Origin: Sympetrum striolatum
Lineage: Eukaryota > Arthropoda > Insecta > Odonata > Libellulidae
Length of the DNA: 64,000 bases
NCBI GenBank assembly: GCA_947579665.1
Contig: OX388344.1
Coordinates: forward strand, 14,378,346-14,442,345
Reading direction: 5' to 3'
Shown here: positions 55,629-64,000 of the stretch, one piece after another
Layout: every line of letters starts with the position of its first letter
How positions within the stretch are numbered: the first letter of the stretch is position 1
Translations under genes and position numbers: made by a program
The notes under the pieces: model-generated
The model's input: only the letters and a program-made list of their open reading frames with translations
Databases searched by the model: none
What the model was told of the DNA's origin: nothing

Positions 55629-56290
55629 ATAATGGGCGCTCTAACGTGAAAACTATTAGTCGTATCAATACCAAACTTCATATATAGTACTGTGGTGTGT
55701 GCTGTCAGAGTTGATTATTTTTTGGAGTAAATCGGTCACCCGGAAGTCGAGCTTTATTCATTAAAGCTCATTTCCGGTTTTCATAATATCTCCATAAATA
55801 TGATATATACGTATATTGTATTACTTATAAAAGTTTTAGATAATGTAATTTACTATAACTTTTGTTTTTAACATATTTTTGTATCACCGTTTCATTAGGA
55901 GTTATTCGTGAAATACTGATAAACCGGAAGAAGATGATTATGTACTTTGTGGGCGCTCTAACATGAAAACTATTTGTCGGATCAACACTAAATTTCATAT
56001 ATAGTACTTTTTTACAGTCGTTAGAGTTGATTAGTTTTTGAAGTAAATCGGTTAACCGGAAGTCGAGCTTCATTCTTCAAAGCTCATTTCCGGTTTTCAA
56101 AATATCTCCATAAATATGATATTTAGGTATATACTATTATTTATAAATGTTTTAGAAAATTTAATATACTATAATTATTGTAGGAAATATATTTTTTATC
56201 ACTTATTATTAAGGAGTTATTCATGAAATACTGATAAACCGGAAGTTGCTGATTATGCACTTTGTGGGCGCTCTGGGCTCTAAGGGCGAA

Positions 56291-58480
56291 AGGCCAATTT
56301 CATCGTTTTTCATCGAGCATGTCCCGAATAACATTATTTATAATTTTTGTGACGTAAAAGATAATAATATATAAATTAATCACTCATCTTCCAAGTTTAG
56401 ATGGAATATAGAGTTCGAAATTACTGTCGTAGATAAATATTTTCATCTTATATATGGAGAAAGTCATGTGCTGGCCACATCAGATTTTTCTTATTATCGT
56501 GATTTTGGGGATCATTCTACGATTTCCTACCACGATATGTTATTAAATATGATAATTATGATTATACAATGATTTCCTGATCACTGACCCGCTCTATGTG
56601 ACTGTGATCAAAATTTTAAATTGTTCATAAGCATATTTAAAACGAGCAATTGACTATTATAAATTATGCGAAAATTTCTGCTTCTAATACTGTATATCTA
56701 ATCTAACATTTAAAGGCAATATCACGATTTTTCTGTTAAATTTGCGTGTAAATTGAAACGTCTTAGTTTAAAAGACAGGAAATGATAACCTGTGCAATTG
56801 AGTCGGGGAGACAAACCTTAAATTGAAACATCCACAAGGAAGTGATAAACCTAGAAGTCCCCAATGTTGTGAAATCTAAAGAATTCCAATTAAGAAACGA
56901 TGCGTAATCCGATATGGAGTTCTCCTTTCCAGTGGATATGGGGTGGAAAGTTCCGGAAAAGGAGAAAGCGCATGCTAGGTTGAAAGACTCTGGAGAGACA
57001 TAAAACTATTTCCTAGCAAAGATCCTTAATTAAGGAAATATATCACTCATGTTTATGAGTATTTTAATATTGTCTCCGGTAAAGGGAAAATGCATTCATT
57101 CCATTTCCTGGCGGACGCTGTTGTGTTATATTTCTTCGATAATAATCCAGATGTTTTTAAGAGAAGAGCCTTATCTCGTTGAGTCACTTCAATCAATCTG
57201 TCTCAGATAATCACAAATTTCACTTGAAGCAAATTTGATGATTAAATGTTCAGACGCGATGATTTCGCGTAATAGAGGATTCATTGATAAATGAAACGAA
57301 TCATAAACACAAACAAAAAGAGATTTACTTCCAAGTTATGAAATGTTTCTTCGTTGAATTAAGTTATCATCAGAAGGATTAAGAAAGTGATGTTTTGTTA
57401 TAATATCTTTTATAGAATATTACATATATATTCAGAATTTTTCGATAAAAGTTTCCGTTATATACTATTATTTATACTTGAGTGATTGATCAGCACAAAT
57501 GCACTGGGTTAACACCTAATAATATAAATATATTTTGTGCTAATGTTTTGTTTTTTGTTCGGTTTTGATTCCAATTCTTACTCCGATTGGTTCTTACATT
57601 TTCGTTCCAACGAATGTTTATATCTAAAGCATGAAATGGTAACTTAAGAATACACAGCTATCATAAAAAAGATTCGAGGAAAACGGTACTACAGCGTATT
57701 GCATGGATTGAGACAATAATTTTCATTGAGTTAGTGTTCTTTTTTAAGGGTTTAAAATGAAATATAGTACTCTCATAGAAAAGGATTTTGTTTAAAATCT
57801 AAAATCCAAAATCCCTAAAATAGAAAATAAATATTGAAAGTTTTTAACATAAAATTAAGAACATATTATTACAATTCAAAAATCTTATCGCTGAAGTAAG
57901 TAATTATCGCCAGAGACGCTTTGGAGGGTAACAATTTATCCCCGACAGGTAGGTTTAGGAGTATTTAGTATTTCTGGACATAATACTACATAATTCAGTT
58001 ATTAAGTTCTCCCAAACAATGTCATTATAGAAAATATTTCAATCAAATTTGAATACAAAATTTCGTCTCTCGAGGGAAATCCTAAAAATGCGTCCTTCAT
58101 GAGCTGTTAATCTGCATCTAAGAAAATGAAAACCCATTTTAGAAATCCCTCGCTAAGTACGGTTTCAAGTACGCATAGTGGAACTCTTCGAGAAAGAGAA
58201 AATTGTACTATGCGAATTATTACTGTACTTATCTTCACCGATATTTCTCTTCTACGTCTACGCTCTTTAACGCGAGTTTTCATTTCCGGCACATTTATTT
58301 CTATACGTCGCTTCTTCATTTCAGGTCACTTTCTTTACGTCTCTGCGGAATCTGCTCCTTAAAGTTTTGCGGAGGAAGACCCTGTGAATTCGGCAGACCT
58401 GAAGCGAAACAATTGGGCGAAGAAGTCACGGGAAATCAGCTCATCTCCAGATAAATCTCGTTGATACAGAAACAATTCCT
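56291..58480. other. No recognised gene
   Basis: AT-rich. Open frames at 58107-58454 overlap in three phases and show no domain. Confidence 0.5.
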
Positions 58481-59010
58481 AGAAATCGTCTGTTGGTTGG
58501 TAAGGAGGTCAAACGGACTGACTCATTCCAACGGGGGCGAGTCGAGGCCGATAATTCGCCCCCGCGTCGTTTTGCCGCCAATAGCGCGAGAAAGTGAGCG
58601 ATGACTCAATGCTATTTCGTGATCGGCGTTTTAGGCAAATCACATTTGCGAATTAAAATGCGATATCCGCCATCGCCAAAATGGAAATGTGGGCTGAGAC
58701 GGCGGGAAAAGTCGACCTCGCTCTCCTACTGACGAACTGGAATGATACGCAACAATGGGACTTTTAGAAGAGTTGTTTACGAAAAAAATGACGATCTCTT
58801 TCCGAAGTGGGCATGTGGGAACGTGCCTCGGGTGCAGGTGCGGCACAAATAATCGAACGTTCGTCACAGTGGGTGAGTCCCGAGTCAGGTGGTGGATGCA
58901 GAAGAGGGCGACCCTTGAGGAATAAAGGTGGTCGTTATATTCGTGCGGAATTGGTGCAATACCGCCTTTCGTGTCGAGGACGTTAAATAGGGACGCAGAT
59001 GCATGTTTCA
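58481..59010. promoter_or_regulatory. CpG-rich block, possible promoter
   Basis: Many CpG dinucleotides in otherwise AT-rich DNA (GGGGGCGAGTCGAGGCCG, CCCCCGCGTCGTTTTGCCGCC) and a GCCAATAG element at ~58576. A 123-codon minus-strand frame (59011-58640) has no known domain. It could be a transcription start of BicDR or a neighbouring gene; this is inference. Confidence 0.3.
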
Positions 59011-59324
59011 TGCAAACTTGTCATTATGCCTAAACTTAGCCTCGTGTCCAATCGGAAATCCTTTATTTGGGGCACTTGCACTTCACCAATTACGGAATCA
59101 GTCAATAAGCCTCAGCAATCAATGGGGATCATCTGAGTCAATTACTGGAGCGCAAATTACTGAAAATAGAAAAGAGATTTCCTCCAATAATGACAGTCGA
59201 TGGCTGTTTCTTGGACTGACACGCTGAATTAAGTTTATCCATTAATTTGGAGATGAAAAGGAAATACTCGAGCAATAATAGAATCCAATAACTAGGCCTT
59301 GACTTAGTGGTAGACTTTCATCAT

Positions 59325-59403
59325 GAAGATAGAAAAAAACTTTTACGCTGTACCACACAAAATGTGTATGGTATAGCGTAGAAGGTTTTTTCTATTTATC
59401 TTC
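59325..59403. repeat. 79-bp stem-loop, pre-miRNA-like
   Basis: Arms GAAGATAGAAAAAAAC.. and ..GGTTTTTTCTATTTATCTTC pair over ~35 bp with a 3-nt bulge, a few mismatches and a small loop. The size fits a microRNA precursor, but a MITE relic is equally possible. Confidence 0.6.
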
Positions 59404-60079
59404 ACTCGAGCAATATTTTAAATTAATCTATTACCAGTAAAAAAGCTTACAACTGTAATAAACACCGAAATAATGAAAATTTTAATTGAAAAATGAACAA
59501 ATGAAAGTTTAGAAGTGATTTAATGTCGCCTCTGGGCATTTGCATGACCACTGTACTTTAGAGCCGTAAATATCCATGGCTACGGCAAATTGAAGCACGA
59601 AATGTAAATACACGTCGTTGCTCGTGATGAAATCATACATAGACATATATACATAGAAATATAATAGACAACTACCGTATAAAATTACAAAAATAATCAA
59701 GAGACCTTCAAGTGAAGATATAAAGCAGAATTTTATATTACTTCATACTTCCGAAATTAAAAAAGGATTTCAGTAATCGTTTACCGAGCTACGCACAGTC
59801 CAACAGCATAGATAATTTATAATATATTCAAGGATATAACAGAGTGATTTTTTCACTCATTTTAGTTTAAAAGTAAAGCAATCTAGATGCTGAGAGTGAA
59901 GCTGTCGCCGTTTGTTTACCATAGAAATGATACTGATATAGTCATTTCATATTCTCTCAATTCAATTAAATAGCTGTCATATATGAGGTAATCACCGAAG
60001 GAATCCGCAATTTAAATAAACTCTTTTCACCTTTTTGGCCTATCTGTAATACTCGGAGACATTTACATTTAAACACTGC

Positions 60080-60430
60080 AATCCGCCACACACCAACACT
60101 GCAAACACACAACAGTATCATCAGCGAATAACCTAACCATGCCTTTAACTTTATCTACAACATCGTTAATATATATCAGGAACAAAATCGGTCCTAATAC
60201 ACTTCCCTGTGGAACACCGGATGTGACGCAAACGTCATCAGATAAAATTCCGTCCAACGCAACTCGCTGCGATCTGTCTCCGAGAAATGACTTTAATGCT
60301 ATACTCGATTGAAAGCTTTTCTGAAATCCAGAAATATGGCGTCTGTTCTTATACCCTTATCAGCTGCTCTAACTACATTGTTGAGAAAAAGGGCTAGCAG
60401 GGTATCACGTTAAGCTACTCCTACTGGATC
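60080..60430 (-). mobile_element. LINE reverse transcriptase fragment
   Basis: The minus strand encodes TSGVPQGSVLGPILFLIYIN, then VRLFADDTVV: palm motif B and the catalytic FADD of Jockey/CR1-like elements. Upstream, in other phases, ADKGIRTDAIFLDFRKAF gives motif A. This is the segment deleted from the 18712 copy. Confidence 0.85.
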
Positions 60431-63400
60431 AACACGCAATTTTCGAGAAATAAGATGGAATCTCAATATTTGAAACCCGAATCACACCACCGATAAGTCT
60501 AGCAGTAATTTTGGACAGTATTTTCGGCGTTTAGAATTTTTCATAAAAAGCCCAAGAACCCCAATTTATATTTGCCAATACATTTTTATGATTGTACACG
60601 ATCGCAAATACAGCGATGGTCTAGTCATGATGAACTACTTCACTTATAAAACTTGGATATTTTTGAAAGAACACCCAAGCGAAGATTTATAAGTTGAGCA
60701 CATACGATTTCGTAATGCAATTATAACGTCCTTCAGTTACGGGAGAGTTTGGTGCAGAAAATATCAATTTCATTGCGAAAAAAGAAACAGGATATGACTT
60801 ACCGGAAAAAAGAATTCAATATTTAAAATACCCCTTTCACTTTTTTGATGAATGAGAGTGCTACATGTCTAATTGTTTTATTTATTATTATTTTCTAACT
60901 TTATGCGTAGATCTAGTATAGTGATAGTGGAGAAAGGTGTTATTTTTTTTCATGCGGAAGGAACGGAAAGCTTCTTCTAAATTCTTATCTAAAAAACACG
61001 GAATCACCGAAGCTTGAAGAGTGAATCTCTAAGAAACTGTTTCGCTACGACTATTCATCATAATATACGGAATTAATACCGAGATTTAAGCTTCTTTCAA
61101 GAATTAAATGGCCAGTGAAGGAGGCGACTTCTTGAATATGAAAAGACGGTTGCAGTATTTAATTCTACTTAAAAGAGAAAACTCATTCATGTTGAGATGT
61201 CATTTAACAGAGAATCTTAGACCTCTAAGTAACGACTGTGAACAGACATATTCTTACGCTCGCCTTCAAAAATGAGCGGAAGCGAAACTTAGGCGTTTGA
61301 GGTGAAGAATTGAAGTCAGAGGAAATTGATTACATAGGAAGTACGCACGGAAGTAAAGCATGGTAGAGAGTCAGCAATTAATGAAGAACGCGTTCTGACA
61401 GAAAGCCAGCGTGACCTGTGCGAAAGGGGTGTTTTATGTCGGGAAAGGAAAGAATGGATGAGAACACAATGACAAAATAATGAATGGTGTTACACGATGA
61501 TGAGTGAGGGTTCCGAAAGAGAGAAAATATTACATGAATGTAGCGGATGACTTCTTGAAGACAAAGATACCAAGGAATGAAAGAGTGGGTATGAAAAGTT
61601 ACTTATGACCGAAGGTACTCCTATAAGTGCTTGCAGTATTACTATGTTCTGTATTGGGTTAGATTATTAGCTTACATCTCATTAACATTTCAAAATAGAA
61701 AATGTCGTTCGCAACTCAAATAATTTTATATTCCAACTGGCCAGAAGGCCAACTTGCAATGTAATTTCAAATAAGTAAATAAATCAATTATTCCAAGGAA
61801 ACAAATTGTAGTAACTTGATATCAAATAACAATGGACCTCAAAATTGATTCAGAACTTCTGTGCGTTCTAACAGACCTCGCAATGCTCATTTGGAGGTAT
61901 TTGAGGAACTCTATAGCATTATCACACTAAATTGCATTTCACTCATTTACAACCCTTTCATTTGCCCTTCTTCGTTACTGGAGGTCATAGACTTTTTTCC
62001 TTTGAGAGCGATAATGTGACGTGCGCTGTAATCTTTCTTCAACCACGCCCATCATTTAAATTCCATCCGCAATGTCTGCGTTAATTTCTAATCTACAATT
62101 CGAGCAATCACAAATGCTTAACATAAAATACAACGGACGTTAAGAAATAACGGAATCTCAATTCACATTTTTTGCGGCATTTCCGTAGAAGACTCCGTAA
62201 CAAGTATCCTCAGCACTTGTGTTGTACCAGTCGCGGTGAAAGGCTTGTTCTTGGGTAGTCACCCTCATAACGTCATGCGACTACCGCTGTAATTTACGCA
62301 GTGGTCGGATGAGTGGTACCCGGAACTCCCCGAGCACCTTCCAATGGCGTCATCTCGCGGATCTTCTTCACGGAAATGTCAATGTGCGAAAGTGCTTTCG
62401 TTCTGAAATGCACAATATCCATCATTTCATTAAGCATCCGTGAAGATATTGATAATTAATTTCGTAAATTCATTTCATCCTCCTTTTGACTGAGTAAGAT
62501 GAAAAACCGTACCGAAATATACATATAAAACGAATCGGTGTGAAGCTAAGTTGAGTCGGAGAAGGATTATAGCTGAGAAGAGATGTTGTCTGGGGCTCGT
62601 TCATTTTAGGGGAAGAGAATCTTTCTTCGTTCTCCGAAATCAACCGTTCTACTCGTATATTATACGCCAATATATTGCATTTTTATAATATTAGCTATGA
62701 TGGCTACATAAAAAGTTTCAGAATAAAAGGGAAATTTGGAACAATTAAATAATAATATTCACGCATTGCATTAGATATTTAAAACCAGGAAGCAGCGAAA
62801 ATTATTTTAATTAGTTAAACAAGTAATGATTTTCCGCACGTATTCACTAGGAAAGGAATGTTTTCATTTCGGGATTTATGTATTGCGGTGTATTATACAG
62901 AGATAATTCGACCCCACGCCGTCCTTCTCACACTGTTCATATAATATCAGAAATATCCACCTTCCCTTTTAGAGGCTCTTTCACTGGTCTTTCAATTGAC
63001 AATAATTCTACCACTCTACGTTGCACTCCTGGACACTCATTTTATGTCGATCAATTTAATGGACGAATGAAGAACTTACAATATCTATAAGATAAATATG
63101 CCTCATGCATGTAAAAATTTGAATTGGAGGATTGCACTTAAGCTAAGTTTCAAAACTGATGAATTATTGAATTTACAAAATTTATATGCAAATTTCCATT
63201 TACGTAATTTTTCTATTTTCAAAACCATTAAAACGCACCTCATGTCTTCATGTGGCAATCTCCAGAACTAAAATTCTTAGAAATATCATTGTCATGGCCA
63301 TTTGGTATGTTGCATATGACCACAACGGTATCAACAAGGAATTTCGATGGAGATTTTTAACAGTTTCTTTGTATTTGAGGAAAATGTACATTGGCAAGAA

Positions 63401-63590
63401 TGTAACAGGGCAGAGGTCTTCGGAAATCCTCCTCAAGTACTTATTGAACGACCTCAAGGGTAACGAGACCGCTGCGCTCTGAAGATCCGATCTTTCTCCA
63501 ACTGAGCAGCAATGGACACTCCTCGCGCCGAATAGAATATTTCTTGGGTTTATTTGGTCGTTCTTGGGTTACCAATATTCGACATTATCC
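60431..63590. other. No recognised gene
   Basis: AT-rich sequence with short open frames only (62470-62670 minus, 62878-63090 plus, 63186-63482 plus), none with a known domain. Confidence 0.5.
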
Positions 63591-63980
63591 TCTTGAGAAG
63601 GAATCGTATTACACCCTCCCTTAGGAGAAATGAACGCGGTACGCCCCCGCCTCGAGGAAACGGGCGTTTCCGGAGGGCAGCTGTTCAGGGACCACTCACC
63701 CATTTCGCATCCTCCCACAGACAGGCGGCGGTCGAACGGAATTTCTGCAGGAACGGTAGGCAAACACACTTCGGAGGGCCAACCTGCATGCCTCTCCCAT
63801 GGATTCGAACGTCGACATCTGGGAGCGATCCGGATGACGCCTTTTCGGGGATTACCATTCGGACGGAAAAGCGACGCCCCTTCACCCTTTTCCCTCCCGC
63901 TGCCGATGGCACGCCACTCTCCGGAGGGTTACGAAATGCTCTCGATGTCTCTCTCGCCACGTTGTCCCTTTCGAGGATAT
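63591..63980. promoter_or_regulatory. CpG-rich block at window end
   Basis: Dense CpG (TACGCCCCCGCCTCGAGG, CGGACGGAAAAGCGACGCCC) with open frames on both strands (63554-63982 plus, 63960-63685 minus). This is what unconstrained GC-rich DNA gives. No protein family recognised; a first exon or promoter is possible. Confidence 0.3.
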
Positions 63981-64000
63981 GATGTAACGCATTCCCATAG

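Larger units (their letters stand above)
55496..56290. repeat. Tandem repeat, ~316-bp period
   Basis: GGGCGCTCTAAC begins units at ~55549, 55634 and 55951, with GGGCGCTCTGGG at 56266. The last three intervals are one ~85-bp duplication and two of ~316 bp. Each long unit contains an inverted pair, CCGGAAGTCGAGCTT and AAAGCTCATTTCCGG. The TGAAAACTAT..GTCG.ATCAA segment resembles the dispersed repeat at 17731. Confidence 0.88.

Noticed and set aside
58640..59011. 123-codon minus-strand frame as a gene
   Set aside because: It lies in a CpG-rich patch, has low complexity in places and no recognisable family.
63554..63982. 142-codon plus-strand frame and overlapping 91-codon minus frame as a gene
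   Set aside because: Both strands are open because the block is GC-rich; no domain, splice structure or start context is convincing.

Overview
The window looks like AT-rich arthropod (most likely insect) nuclear DNA. It has one clear intron-rich host gene, one further host-like exon, and otherwise transposable elements and satellite DNA. There are no operons, ribosome binding sites, rRNA genes, CRISPR arrays or intact tRNA genes.

Layout. (1) Positions 1-13,440 are a satellite array of ~1.15-kb monomers of two types (A and B). Each monomer is built from about six diverged ~165-bp sub-repeats, and nearly every sub-repeat carries the RNA polymerase III B-box/tRNA T-arm motif GGTTCGANNCC on the same strand of the monomer. 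I count about 70 of these in the array. Orientation flips at ~2,085, ~4,400, ~5,031 and ~5,610. (2) At the array edge sits a decayed piggyBac element (13,511-16,182) with ~465-bp terminal inverted repeats; a second, smaller piggyBac-type MITE splits its transposase zinc-finger tail. (3) 16-30 kb holds LINE, mariner-like, hAT-like and Penelope-like fossils plus one exon encoding an ABHD11-type alpha/beta hydrolase. (4) 30,406-33,251 is a near-intact piggyBac element with perfect TTAA duplications. Its transposase keeps the DDD triad and Cys-rich tail but has one in-frame TGA, and its start codon is apparently assembled by splicing. (5) A Tigger/pogo fossil and a MITE follow.

(6) 37,960-50,009, minus strand, holds the last eight coding exons (515 codons) of a Bicaudal D-related dynein adaptor (BicDR/BICDL). 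All seven visible introns are phase 0. The introns carry a long-TIR MITE, a piggyBac MITE, tRNA-derived SINEs (one complete with a 12-bp target-site duplication) and one solitary copy of the B-type satellite monomer. (7) 50-64 kb is probably the upstream intron or intergenic DNA. It contains a ~316-bp tandem repeat, a pre-miRNA-like hairpin, a LINE fragment and two CpG-rich blocks that could be promoter-like. The N-terminal BicDR exon(s) were not found.

How the parts relate. The genes do not form a pathway. The common theme is piggyBac activity of several ages and polymerase III-type sequence (SINEs, B-box satellite). The satellite, with a B box in nearly every nucleosome-sized sub-repeat, an invertible AT-rich spacer and dispersed relatives elsewhere in the window, is the strongest candidate for something undescribed.
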